This document shows positions 1-8,194 of a stretch of DNA of 64,000 nt, piece by piece. Position 1 is the stretch's first letter. Each line of letters starts with the position of its first letter. The notes under the pieces were generated by a model that saw only the letters and a list, made by a program, of their open reading frames with translations, did not search any database and was not told the origin of the DNA. The stretch spans positions 7,038-71,037 of the forward strand of contig CAZKCG010000023.1 in the NCBI GenBank assembly GCA_964551445.1, given 5' to 3'. Origin of the DNA: DAOPXV01 sp964551445. Lineage in GTDB: Bacteria > Muiribacteriota > UBA9980. A program made the translations under genes and the position numbers.

Positions 1-2088
1 ATATCCCAGAAGCTTTCAGGCACCATTCAAAAAAATCTCATCAGCGGAACTTTTTCGATCAACGGCGCAAGTTTTATGGTTGACGCGTCCAAAGATTCAA
101 TGCAGAAAATAATCGGCGACATCAACGCGGCCATGGGAGCTACCGGAGTTATCGCATCCTATGACTCGACGAACGACAAGCTCGTGCTTCAGAACGTTAG
201 CGCCGGTAATAAAAACGCCATAATGATCGGCGACCCCAATAACGACACGTCTAACTTTCTAACCGCCGTCGGTTTGAACGGCGCTTTTCAGGATATTTCG
301 TCGGGGACCAACGTTGTTAATTCTTCCGGCCATCTCGGCGCTTTAAATATCAGTAAAAGCCTTTCGGCTTCCAATTTCGATAAAGTAGCCACTTCCGGTA
401 AGGTCAAGATCAACGGCGTCGGTATCGAGATCGATATTTCTGATTCAATAGTAAATATTATGAACAAAATAAACAACTCCTCGGCCGGAGTTATAGTCAA
501 CTATGATACTTCCACCGATAAATTCCAGTTCATGTCCAAAAACACCGGAACCTCGAATATAAAATTCGAAGAGGTCGCGGCCGGTTCTAATTTTCTTGAA
601 CTGGCCGGCGTCGCGGGCGTTAAGAGCGCCGCTCCGATATCCGCGGACCTGGACGCAAACACCGCCCTTTCATCGCTGAAACTTTCCACGCCCTATGCCG
701 GAAACTCGGTTATAAAAATAACCGGAACATCCGGTTCGGCGACTTTTAATATCGACGCGACGAAAACGATAAACGACATCGTTACGGATATTAATTCCCA
801 GATCGCCGCCACCGGCGTTAAAGCCGAATATGACGCCGAGCACGGCAAATTCAAATTCAAGGCCAGCGACCAGTTTTATACGACGCCCATAACCGCGGTT
901 TATGATATTGGAAATACCGGGAATTTTCTGGATTCATTCAATCTTAATACCGCGTCGAGCGAAACGGTGAAATACGGTTATTCCGTTCTCGAAAGCACTC
1001 AGGATGTCGGCATGGTAAAACTTACCGACACTCTCGGAACCGCGAATTTTCAAAACGCCGTTCCGGCTGCCGGCACTTTTACGATCAAGCAGGGGCCTTT
1101 CACTTATAATATAGCATACGACACATCGATGACCGTCCAGGACCTCATTGACGCCGTGGGCACCCAGTCGGGTAATTCCATAAAGGCGTCGCTCGATAGT
1201 GAGTCCGGCAGATTAATTATTAAACCCGATTCGAACGGCGATCCGAACCTCGTAATGACCGATTCCAACGCCGGGCCTAATCTTTTGTCGGCTATCGGCA
1301 TGGCGTCTATTAACGACACGCAGGCTCTCGGCCGTAACGCGGAATATAAAATGAACGGGAACACCTATTTCAGTAACTCCAACGTTATCGCCGATAAGAT
1401 AACGGGCATCTCTTTCACGCTGCAGGCTTTAAGCACTACCTCGATAAATCTTACGATCGCCGGCGATACTACGGTGGCAAAAAAATCGATCGAAGATTTC
1501 GTGACGAAATATAACGATCTAATAACCCAGATAAACAAAGAGATCAAAGATGCCGAAGGCCCGCTTTACAGGGATAGCACGCTGGACGACACGCTCAGTA
1601 ACCTCAGGGCGGAAGTTAACAGATACGTCGATAACGGTCTTTCATCGACCGCGAAGAGCCTTTCCGACATAGGCATAACTTCCGGTAAGGTCGGTATGAT
1701 CTTCACTAACGATTATATAGGCAAGCTCGAGATCGACACGGCAAAACTTGAAAAAGCCCTGTCGTTAAATCCGCTGGACGTCCGGAAACTTTTCGCGTAT
1801 GATTCTAATAACGGAAATAAGTATGCGGACGGCATAGCCTATAACCTTAATAGATCTCTTGATTCGCTTACCAAGCTCGACGGCACTTATAACAGCGTTA
1901 TAAAGCTCACCAATAAACAGCTTTCAAGTATAAACGCCGACCTTGTCCATTGGAATGACCGTATAAAGCTCATTGAAGACGGATTGCGTTCGAAGTTCCA
2001 GTCGATGGAAACGCTTATGAGCCAGCTTAAAGCTCAGAGCAGCTCGCTTACTCAATCGTTGTCGCAGCTTAACAGCAGCAGCGGTTAG
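1..2088 (+). CDS. fliD: Flagellar filament cap protein FliD (hook-associated protein 2), 5'-truncated by the window edge
   Basis: The reading frame is open to base 1, so the N-terminus lies outside the window; the first internal ATG at 76 is not the start. FliD caps the growing filament and folds flagellin subunits as they leave the export channel. Four flagellin hook IN-type repeats are visible, each a 'G.(F/I).I.G' strand followed by 'I..IN......V.A.YD....K': about 37-195, 400-540, 712-860 and 1075-1215. The C-terminal part from about 1465 ('FVTKYNDLITQIN') to the stop is helical and ends in a Ser/Gln-rich coiled coil, typical of FliD_C. The next gene is fliS, its usual partner. The visible part is 695 residues, long for FliD because of the extra repeats. 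Confidence 0.93.
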   Translation: MSQKLSGTIQKNLISGTFSINGASFMVDASKDSMQKIIGDINAAMGATGVIASYDSTNDKLVLQNVSAGNKNAIMIGDPNNDTSNFLTAVGLNGAFQDISSGTNVVNSSGHLGALNISKSLSASNFDKVATSGKVKINGVGIEIDISDSIVNIMNKINNSSAGVIVNYDTSTDKFQFMSKNTGTSNIKFEEVAAGSNFLELAGVAGVKSAAPISADLDANTALSSLKLSTPYAGNSVIKITGTSGSATFNIDATKTINDIVTDINSQIAATGVKAEYDAEHGKFKFKASDQFYTTPITAVYDIGNTGNFLDSFNLNTASSETVKYGYSVLESTQDVGMVKLTDTLGTANFQNAVPAAGTFTIKQGPFTYNIAYDTSMTVQDLIDAVGTQSGNSIKASLDSESGRLIIKPDSNGDPNLVMTDSNAGPNLLSAIGMASINDTQALGRNAEYKMNGNTYFSNSNVIADKITGISFTLQALSTTSINLTIAGDTTVAKKSIEDFVTKYNDLITQINKEIKDAEGPLYRDSTLDDTLSNLRAEVNRYVDNGLSSTAKSLSDIGITSGKVGMIFTNDYIGKLEIDTAKLEKALSLNPLDVRKLFAYDSNNGNKYADGIAYNLNRSLDSLTKLDGTYNSVIKLTNKQLSSINADLVHWNDRIKLIEDGLRSKFQSMETLMSQLKAQSSSLTQSLSQLNSSSG

Positions 2089-2126
2089 TCCCTTAAATAA
2101 AAAAGCATAAAAAAATAAATTTCACT

Positions 2127-2154
2127 ACATTTTTTTTGAAAAATGTGTTATAAT
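2127..2154 (+). promoter_or_regulatory. Possible promoter -10 and short inverted repeat upstream of fliS
   Basis: A TATAAT hexamer lies at 2149-2154, about 77 bases before fliS. No convincing -35 sits 16-18 bases upstream. An AT-rich inverted repeat ACATTTTT (2127-2134) / AAAAATGT (2139-2146) abuts it. I found no sigma-28 type box (TAAA-N15-GCCGATAA) here. Confidence 0.3.
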
Positions 2155-2231
2155 TTCTTTGAATTATTAATCGGCGATTCAAGGAAATTTCGTTTTGTAA
2201 TTTAAGTAGATGTTTTAAGAGGAGATTGATT

Positions 2232-2750
2232 ATGGCAGTATCAAACCAGAATACCGCTCAATTTAATAAATATCTCGAAACGCAGGTTCAGACGGCTTCA
2301 CCTATACAGCTTATCTGTATGTTATATGACGGCGCCATAAAATTCTCCAGTCTTGCCCTCGCCGGAATACAAGAAAAAAACATCGAAAAAAAGACCGTCA
2401 ATATCATCAAGGTCGAAAATATAATCACTGAACTTCGTTCTTCACTGAATTTTGAAAAGGGCGGCGATATCGCTAAAAACCTCGACAAACTATACGACTA
2501 TATTTATTTCTGCCTTATGGACGCCAATTCGAACGATGACGCGGTAAAGATCGAGACCGTCATAAAAATTTTATCGCCATTGCGCGAAAGCTGGTACACC
2601 ATAGCCAGAAACCCCGCTGGAACGACGGCCGCCCCGCCTCAGCCTCAGTCGTCGCAGGCTCCCAAACTTGCCGTAAAACAGCCGGCCGCCACTTACGCTA
2701 AACCCGCGAACCAGCCGAACTCAAAGGACAAGCTTGATCTGGCATGCTGA
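2232..2750 (+). CDS. fliS: Flagellin export chaperone FliS
   Basis: A FliS-family protein that binds the C-terminus of newly made flagellin in the cytosol and stops it polymerising before export. The signature N-terminus is present: 'NKYLETQVQTASPIQLICMLYDGAIKF', conserved in FliS as 'Y....V.TASP..L..MLYDGAI'. A four-helix core follows (about residues 20-125). A Pro/Gln/Ala-rich tail from about residue 130 is longer than in the usual 125-135 residue protein. The start is taken as ATG 2232, 7 bases after GGAG (2221-2224); a TTG six bases upstream in frame is less likely. The last 7 bases overlap the next gene. Confidence 0.93.
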   Translation: MAVSNQNTAQFNKYLETQVQTASPIQLICMLYDGAIKFSSLALAGIQEKNIEKKTVNIIKVENIITELRSSLNFEKGGDIAKNLDKLYDYIYFCLMDANSNDDAVKIETVIKILSPLRESWYTIARNPAGTTAAPPQPQSSQAPKLAVKQPAATYAKPANQPNSKDKLDLAC

Positions 2751-3223
2751 AGCGCGACATTCTCGAGAACATATTTAAAAAATATAGTGAAATAAAAGAC
2801 TTTTATTCAAAATCTTTGGATATAACTTCAAAGATTTTGTCGTTATTGGGTGAAAAGGAAATTGAAGAACTTGCGGGCGAGTTCGATGAACGCGAGAAAA
2901 ATATCTATGCCGCCGAGCTGAAACTTAAGGAAGCGGAAGGACTCGCGAAACAATACGCCCGGGATAATTTTTTAAAGGACGCCGGCTTCGACGAGCTCAA
3001 TAAGATCAGCCCGGAATATGCCTCCAAAATAAAAAAGATCCGCGGGGAAGCCGCCGGCGTGATAGAAAAACTTCAAAAGCTCGACGAGAAAATGAGAACA
3101 CAAATTGAAAACTCAATGAATGAAATAAAAACCAGGCTTCAAAAAACCGATACGGCGAAAAAAATTAAAAAAAATTACGGCTTCAACAATTTTAAATCTA
3201 ATCTCATAGATAAAAACATATAG
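2744..3223 (+). CDS. Small coiled-coil protein downstream of fliS; possible FliT/FlgN-type chaperone
   Basis: A 159-residue, highly charged, almost entirely helical protein with no signal peptide or membrane segment. Its ATG overlaps the end of fliS by 7 bases and has no clear Shine-Dalgarno of its own, so it is probably translationally coupled to fliS. I do not recognise the family from sequence. Position, size and predicted helical hairpin match the small secretion chaperones (FliT, FlgN) that often follow fliD-fliS, but no signature motif supports that, so it is inference from context. The C-terminus is Lys/Asn-rich. Confidence 0.75.
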   Translation: MLKRDILENIFKKYSEIKDFYSKSLDITSKILSLLGEKEIEELAGEFDEREKNIYAAELKLKEAEGLAKQYARDNFLKDAGFDELNKISPEYASKIKKIRGEAAGVIEKLQKLDEKMRTQIENSMNEIKTRLQKTDTAKKIKKNYGFNNFKSNLIDKNI

Positions 3224-3261
3224 ATAAAAAATTTAAGAACATTAATATTTGGGGGGACTTC

Positions 3262-3558
3262 ATGAATAATACTATCGGTAACGCGAACAGGCCGGTCAAT
3301 GAAAGTAAAGTAAAAAACAAGGACCGTCAGGAACCGGCGTCAGCGAAAAACAGAGTTGTTCAGGGCGGCGCGAAGGAAAGCGAAGCCGTTTCAAACGAAG
3401 CAAGGGCCGTAAAGAGCGGCGGAACGCGCATTAAAGACGGCGAAGTTGAATCGCTTCTGAAAAAAATAACAGGCAATATGAACGACATCGCAGCTAATAT
3501 CGACAATATTTTCACTATAAAACCAGCCAATGTTTTCGCGCTTTTGAAGGAGAATTAA
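3262..3558 (+). CDS. Small hypothetical protein at the end of the flagellar group
   Basis: A 98-residue protein with a polar, probably disordered N-terminal half (Asn, Lys, Ser, Ala) and a short hydrophobic/helical C-terminal third ('VESLLKKITGNMNDIAANI'). A strong Shine-Dalgarno (GGGGGG, 3251-3256) precedes ATG 3262. No family recognised. A disordered N-terminus with a C-terminal helix recalls the anti-sigma-28 factor FlgM, which often sits near flagellar filament genes, but the FlgM C-terminal motif (G.Y.vd...iA..ll) is not there. Treat as a hypothetical flagellar-linked protein. Confidence 0.7.
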   Translation: MNNTIGNANRPVNESKVKNKDRQEPASAKNRVVQGGAKESEAVSNEARAVKSGGTRIKDGEVESLLKKITGNMNDIAANIDNIFTIKPANVFALLKEN

Positions 3559-3562
3559 ACTG

Positions 3563-4474
3563 ATGATCAATTCCGATGCGTCAAATCGCGAAAATTTTGA
3601 TAAGTTAGCTCCTCTGTATGACACGTATCTCGACCTTTCATTTGAGGTGGAGACGAATTGGTATGGCGAAATAGAGGTCAGGTTCCGGGAGCTCGGCACC
3701 GTAAATAATAGAGTTATTGATATAGGCTGCGGCACCGGAACTTTCGGCATTTATCTTGGAAATCTCGGCTACAACGTAATGGGGCTTGACTCTTCTTCGA
3801 ACATGCTTATAGTCGCGAGAAACAAGCTTAAATTATTTAACTCGAGCCGCGAAGATATGCGCCAGACACTCATGCAGCATCCATATATGGTAGCCGATCC
3901 GAACGCGAAAGTTCATTTAAGCAAGATCAAGCCTATGATACGCTTCATCCAGGGAGATATTTTAGAAGCTCAAAGCGTAAAAGAATCGTTCGGCGGAGCC
4001 ACGATGTTCGACGCGCTTTCATATATCCATCCGTCCAGTCTCGATAACCTTTTCGCTAACGTATCTTCAATAGTGCTTCCAAACGGATTCTTTTGCGTGC
4101 TTTTTTTTACGGATCTTTTCTTTAAAGCCAGCATAGGCTCCGCCAACGTTGAAAAAGAAACGGTGGATTATTCCGTCGAAACCGCATGGGCCGACGAGAG
4201 CCATAGAACAATAAGGCGCAGGCTGAGTTTCAGAGCGGCCAAATCAGTCCCGCAAGCGGCGGATATCGAGTTCGTGGAATATAGTCATTCCATACGCGAC
4301 ATCGCTTCGCTTTATGAGAAACATGGATTCCAGATCCAGAAAATGGTTTGCGACACTCATATTTGCGCCGACGATGAAGGAAACATTTCCCAGATATGCG
4401 ATGCGGTTGAGAGGTCTTACGAGCTCGCCAACGGCGTCAGAAAAGTGCTCATGATCGGCCGTAAGATCGGTTGA
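3563..4474 (+). CDS. Class I SAM-dependent methyltransferase at the head of the surface-sugar cluster
   Basis: A 303-residue cytosolic methyltransferase. Motif I 'VIDIGCGTGTFGIYL' (residues about 52-66) and the following acidic loop 'VMGLDSSSNML' are the SAM-binding signature of the Methyltransf_25/11 type. The start has AAGGAG (3547-3552) 10 bases before ATG 3563. The stop overlaps the possible TTG start of the next gene. Its substrate is not shown by the sequence. The position directly before a nonulosonate-type cluster suggests an O- or N-methylation of a surface sugar or of its acyl group. An insertion (about residues 85-120) separates the SAM fold from the rest. Confidence 0.8.
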   Translation: MINSDASNRENFDKLAPLYDTYLDLSFEVETNWYGEIEVRFRELGTVNNRVIDIGCGTGTFGIYLGNLGYNVMGLDSSSNMLIVARNKLKLFNSSREDMRQTLMQHPYMVADPNAKVHLSKIKPMIRFIQGDILEAQSVKESFGGATMFDALSYIHPSSLDNLFANVSSIVLPNGFFCVLFFTDLFFKASIGSANVEKETVDYSVETAWADESHRTIRRRLSFRAAKSVPQAADIEFVEYSHSIRDIASLYEKHGFQIQKMVCDTHICADDEGNISQICDAVERSYELANGVRKVLMIGRKIG

Positions 4475-5241
4475 TCGAAAAAAATAAAATGCTTACTAAA
4501 AAAGGTTCGATAAAAATATTCGTTATTATTCAGGCGCGTATGACATCTTCGCGGCTTCCCGGGAAGATAATGCTTCCCGTCGGAAATAAAACCGCGCTGG
4601 AAATGATGATCGGCCGTCTCGGGCCGCTTATGCCCGAATGCGATTTTATTATCGCAACCACCAATGACGGAAGCGAGGCCCCGATAGTCGCGGTATGCGA
4701 AAAACTCGGACTTAAATATTACCGGGGCGATACGGATGACGTATTGAGCCGTTATTGCGGGGCCGCCGTTAAGTACGGCGCATCCGGCGGCGACGTGATC
4801 GTCAGGCTGACCTCCGATTGCCCGCTTATAGACCCTGAAATAACCGCCAGGACCATACAATACTTTCTGGATAACTCATTTGATTACGTATCTAACGTGG
4901 TCGAACGAACTTATCCGCGCGGCTTCGATACCCAGGTCGTCTCGTTTGAAAATCTTATGCTGTGTCAGAAGTTGTCTGAAACTCCATACGAGCGCGACCA
5001 TGTGACGACCTATATCGACACCACTCACAGCGGCGAGTTTAATATCGGTTCCGTCAAAGACACGCAAGATAATTCAAGATACCGCATCACGCTCGACGAA
5101 GAGAGCGATTATAAGGCGATATGCGAAATATATAAAAAATTCGATTTCAGGACCGATTTCACTTACCGCGAACTGCTTTCGCTTTTAAACGAAAATCAAT
5201 ATATTTACGAAATGAACAAACGGGTTGAACAAAAAAAATAA
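4471..5241 (+). CDS. SpsF-family cytidylyltransferase (CMP-sugar synthase-like)
   Basis: It belongs to the SpsF / acylneuraminate cytidylyltransferase family, which transfers CMP from CTP to a nonulosonic acid. Visible motifs are 'IIQARMTSSRLPGKIML' (nucleotide-binding loop), 'YRGDTDDVLSRY', 'VRLTSDCPLIDP' and 'ERDHVT', all conserved in SpsF proteins. Of the genes here it is the best candidate for the PseF/NeuA activation step. The start is uncertain. TTG 4471 overlaps the upstream stop (TTGA), while ATG 4489 lies 18 bases further in; neither has a good Shine-Dalgarno. Confidence 0.8.
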   Translation: MIEKNKMLTKKGSIKIFVIIQARMTSSRLPGKIMLPVGNKTALEMMIGRLGPLMPECDFIIATTNDGSEAPIVAVCEKLGLKYYRGDTDDVLSRYCGAAVKYGASGGDVIVRLTSDCPLIDPEITARTIQYFLDNSFDYVSNVVERTYPRGFDTQVVSFENLMLCQKLSETPYERDHVTTYIDTTHSGEFNIGSVKDTQDNSRYRITLDEESDYKAICEIYKKFDFRTDFTYRELLSLLNENQYIYEMNKRVEQKK

Positions 5242-5261
5242 TAAAAGAGTGATCTGATAAT

Positions 5262-5966
5262 ATGAAAATACTTGCTATTGCCGCCCATCCTGATGACGAA
5301 GTTTTAGGCTGCGGCGGTTTTTTATATTCCAGGCGGCTCGCCGGCGATGAAGTAAGGATACTTCTGATGGGCGAAGGTATAACATCCAGGCTCGAAAAAC
5401 GCGTTATTACGCCGGATGTCGAGGAACAACTTCTGCTTTTAAAAAAGAACGCCGGATCGTGCGCGGATGAACTCGGCGCGAATGATCTGCAGTTTGCCGA
5501 CCTGCCTGACAACCGCTTTGATTCGGTGGATCTGCTCGATGTGGTCAAGATCGTTGAAAAAAGCATAAAGAACTTTTCGCCCGATATTATTTTCACGCAT
5601 TACGGGCATGATCTGAATATCGACCACAGGATATGCTTTAACGCCGTAATGACGGCTGTAAGGCCTCATTCTTCGGCATTCGTGCCGGAGATATACTCGT
5701 TCGAGGTGCCTTCTTCGACCGATTTTATACCGTCTTGCTGCTTTACTCCGTTTCAGCCGAATTTTTATTTCGAGCTTTCCGAAAAAGCGCTTGAAACGAA
5801 ATTGAAGGCGTACTCGAATTATATCACTGAAGTGCCGGCGTTCCCGCATTCGCGCTCCATCGAGGCTCTCCGGATATATCACGCCAAACGCGGAATAGAA
5901 TGCGGAGTTCTGCGGGCCGAGGCTTTTATTCAGGTGAGAAGAGTAATTAAAAATGCGTCCGCTTAA
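5262..5966 (+). CDS. PIG-L/LmbE-family zinc N-deacetylase
   Basis: The N-terminus 'IAAHPDDEVLGCGG' carries the family's zinc-binding HPDDE motif, and 'HYGHDLNIDHR' supplies the third metal ligand region. Members deacetylate N-acetyl groups on sugars (GlcNAc-PI, bacillithiol and mycothiol precursors, sugar nucleotides). At 234 residues it is full length. It overlaps the PseG-like gene by 14 bases and sits between the CMP-transferase and the hydrolase, so it most likely removes an acetyl group from a nonulosonate or its precursor. A GNAT two genes down could put a different acyl group back. The exact substrate is inference. Confidence 0.85.
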   Translation: MKILAIAAHPDDEVLGCGGFLYSRRLAGDEVRILLMGEGITSRLEKRVITPDVEEQLLLLKKNAGSCADELGANDLQFADLPDNRFDSVDLLDVVKIVEKSIKNFSPDIIFTHYGHDLNIDHRICFNAVMTAVRPHSSAFVPEIYSFEVPSSTDFIPSCCFTPFQPNFYFELSEKALETKLKAYSNYITEVPAFPHSRSIEALRIYHAKRGIECGVLRAEAFIQVRRVIKNASA

Positions 5967-7068
5967 AAATTCGCCGCCGGAAAAAATATTCGTTTTCAGA
6001 GGAGACGCCAATGCCGGCAACGGTCTCGGACACTTAAACCGGCTCGCCATACTGGCTAAAGCCGTAAAAAGATCCGGCGGCGCGGTCTTTTTCGCGGTTA
6101 AAGATACGGACGCAAAGATCATCGCTTCACATCATCTGGCGGGTCTCGACATTATAAAAATACCTTCCGGCGTCTCGAATATCGAAGAAGTTGAATATAT
6201 TGAAAAAGAAATATTGTTGTCGAATGGGTTTTCCGGTCATGGCAAGGTCCTCGCCGCGAGCAGTTACGACATCCGCAATCCGTACTTTAAAGAATTCCGG
6301 CGGTCGGGCTGGAAAATAGCGTGGTTCGACGATCTTAACAAGTTCAGGGCGGATTGCGATATTTTGATCAACGCCAATATTTTTTCGCTGCGTCCCGGAT
6401 TTTACGAAAGATACGCCCGGACGGAGACGAAGTTATTTCTGGGCCCCCGCTATTATATGATACGCGACGAGTTTGAAGGCGCGGCGGCAAGGGCTGACGG
6501 CAGGGGCGCGCGATATGTTCCGGAAATCCTCGTTACTATGGGCGGCTCCGATTGTTTCAACGTCGCGGGAAAACTTGTCAGGGCGCTGGACGATATAGAG
6601 GAAGAGTTCGAGATAAAGGTCGTCACCGGGGCTGTAAATCAAAGGCGGGCCGGCCTTTTAGAACTATGCGGAGCGGGCCTTTCGCACAGTGCGTCGGTCG
6701 TTGACGATAGCGCCGGGCTCGCGGAAATATTCGCGGGTTGTGATATAGCCGTGACCGCCGGCGGCGGAACTAATTATGAAATGATTTATCTTGGAAAACC
6801 TGTTATAACTTTTCCGATGACGGCAAACGAAAAGCTGAATTCAGAATTTATAGAAAAGGCCGGCTTCGGCGCGGCCGTCAGGCTGAACAATATTGGCGGA
6901 AACATTGAAAATGCAAGGATAACCGCAGGAGCGGAAAAAAGATTTAAAGAACATATAAAACTTTTACTTGATGAAAGCTTCAGAAAAAGAACCGTGAAAA
7001 AGATAAAAAAAGCCGCGGCCGGATATTTTAAAAAAGACATGCTCGTGAAAGCCCTTATGGAGCTCTAA
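5953..7068 (+). CDS. pseG: PseG-like UDP-sugar hydrolase (nonulosonic acid pathway)
   Basis: A GT-B-fold protein of the PseG family. PseG removes UDP from UDP-2,4-diacetamido-2,4,6-trideoxy-altrose before condensation with phosphoenolpyruvate. Signatures are 'DANAGNGLGHLNRLAILAKA' (family GxGHxxR motif), 'WFDDLNKF', 'LGPRYYMIRDEF', 'VTMGGSD' and the C-terminal UDP-binding 'TAGGGTNYEMIYLGKP'. Length 371 residues is near normal. It starts inside the deacetylase gene. It could instead act on a related 2,4-diamino sugar (legionaminate-type); the sequence alone does not settle the sugar stereochemistry. Confidence 0.85.
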   Translation: MRPLKNSPPEKIFVFRGDANAGNGLGHLNRLAILAKAVKRSGGAVFFAVKDTDAKIIASHHLAGLDIIKIPSGVSNIEEVEYIEKEILLSNGFSGHGKVLAASSYDIRNPYFKEFRRSGWKIAWFDDLNKFRADCDILINANIFSLRPGFYERYARTETKLFLGPRYYMIRDEFEGAAARADGRGARYVPEILVTMGGSDCFNVAGKLVRALDDIEEEFEIKVVTGAVNQRRAGLLELCGAGLSHSASVVDDSAGLAEIFAGCDIAVTAGGGTNYEMIYLGKPVITFPMTANEKLNSEFIEKAGFGAAVRLNNIGGNIENARITAGAEKRFKEHIKLLLDESFRKRTVKKIKKAAAGYFKKDMLVKALMEL

Positions 7069-7082
7069 AATTATTTAAGGAG

Positions 7083-8096
7083 ATGGTTCGAACGGCGATC
7101 AAAATTTTAAAAATAAAAACCATGGACGAAGTGCCGGCTGAATTTTTCACGGCATTCAGATCTCTTATATATGAGAATTATCTTTTTAACAACGGGGCGG
7201 CCGAAAGTTCCTTCGACGGACCTTTTCTTCTTGAACGCCTCGGCTTCGCGTCGTGCGACAGCGTCGTTTTGTATGACGCCGGACGCGCGAAGATGATAGC
7301 ATGCGTTTCGGGGAACGATTTTGATTCGGACGTATTCGGGAAAAAATGCGCGCGCGTCGACATATTAGGCAGGACGCCGGAAATGAGCTATGCCGAAGCC
7401 GCATCGTATATAAATTCATTGGTTTCTTTCGCGAAAGACGGCGGATACGAATTTATTTCGGCCAGGATCGACGGCGGCGACTTCGTAATAAGCGATGCAT
7501 TCGTTAAAAGCGGTTTCCACTCCGTTGATGAACTGGACGTTTTCTGGATGCGGGCAAAAGATCACAAAGCAAGGTCTTCGGAGTTTACGGCTTCCGATAA
7601 TGGATTAAAGATAAATACGAGCGTCGGTTTTGCGGGCAGGAGCCCGGATATGCTGGCTAAAATAAAGCGGCTCGCGGGTGAATCATTTTTAAAGTCGAGG
7701 TTTTATAACGATCCGTTCGTAAAAAAAACTGACGCCGATCGTTTTTACGACAGGCTGGCGGGGGCATTCCTTGAAAAAGGCGACAGCGTAAATATAACGG
7801 CCGAGAAAGACGGCGAGCTTGCGGGTTTTGTGATAGGCGTCCCGAACGGACTTATTTCAGGGCATTGTAAAGCGGATTTTATATATCTTTATCTTATAGC
7901 CGTCAGCTCTTCATTTCAGGGGATGGGCGCGGGCGGACTTCTCACGGAGTCGTTTGCCGATGAATGTTTCCGGCGCGGATATAAAATAATCGAGGTCGGC
8001 ACGCAAAGTTATAATTTCCGCGCGGCTTCGCTTTATGAACGACGCGGTTTCAGAAAATGCGCTTATTTGAGGACTCTCCACTTCCACGCCGGATGA
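7083..8096 (+). CDS. GNAT-family N-acetyltransferase in the nonulosonate cluster
   Basis: A 337-residue protein whose C-terminal half has the GNAT acetyl-CoA site: 'YLIAVSSSFQGMGAGGLLTES' (Q-x-x-G-x-G/A) followed by 'FRAASLYERRGF'. The N-terminal 170 residues look like a second, degenerate GNAT-type domain, as in dTDP-fucosamine acetyltransferases. It probably N-acetylates or re-acylates the amino sugar intermediate, as PseH does in pseudaminate synthesis. AAGGAG ends at 7082, directly against ATG 7083, which is too close for ordinary initiation. The true start could be a weak codon a few residues in or ATG 7122. Confidence 0.78.
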   Translation: MVRTAIKILKIKTMDEVPAEFFTAFRSLIYENYLFNNGAAESSFDGPFLLERLGFASCDSVVLYDAGRAKMIACVSGNDFDSDVFGKKCARVDILGRTPEMSYAEAASYINSLVSFAKDGGYEFISARIDGGDFVISDAFVKSGFHSVDELDVFWMRAKDHKARSSEFTASDNGLKINTSVGFAGRSPDMLAKIKRLAGESFLKSRFYNDPFVKKTDADRFYDRLAGAFLEKGDSVNITAEKDGELAGFVIGVPNGLISGHCKADFIYLYLIAVSSSFQGMGAGGLLTESFADECFRRGYKIIEVGTQSYNFRAASLYERRGFRKCAYLRTLHFHAG

Positions 8097-8194
8097 GCGC
8101 GAAAATAAATCATATATAACTTTTCATATTTTTTTTCCGATATTATTTGATAGCGGTTATTTTTAAAAAGCATCAAATAATTAAGGAGATCCCG

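Noticed and set aside
2136..2154. TTGAAA at 2136 as the -35 for the TATAAT at 2149
   Set aside because: The spacing is only 7 bases.
3262..3558. Calling the 98-residue protein FlgM
   Set aside because: The C-terminal sigma-28-binding motif of FlgM is not recognisable; context alone is not enough.
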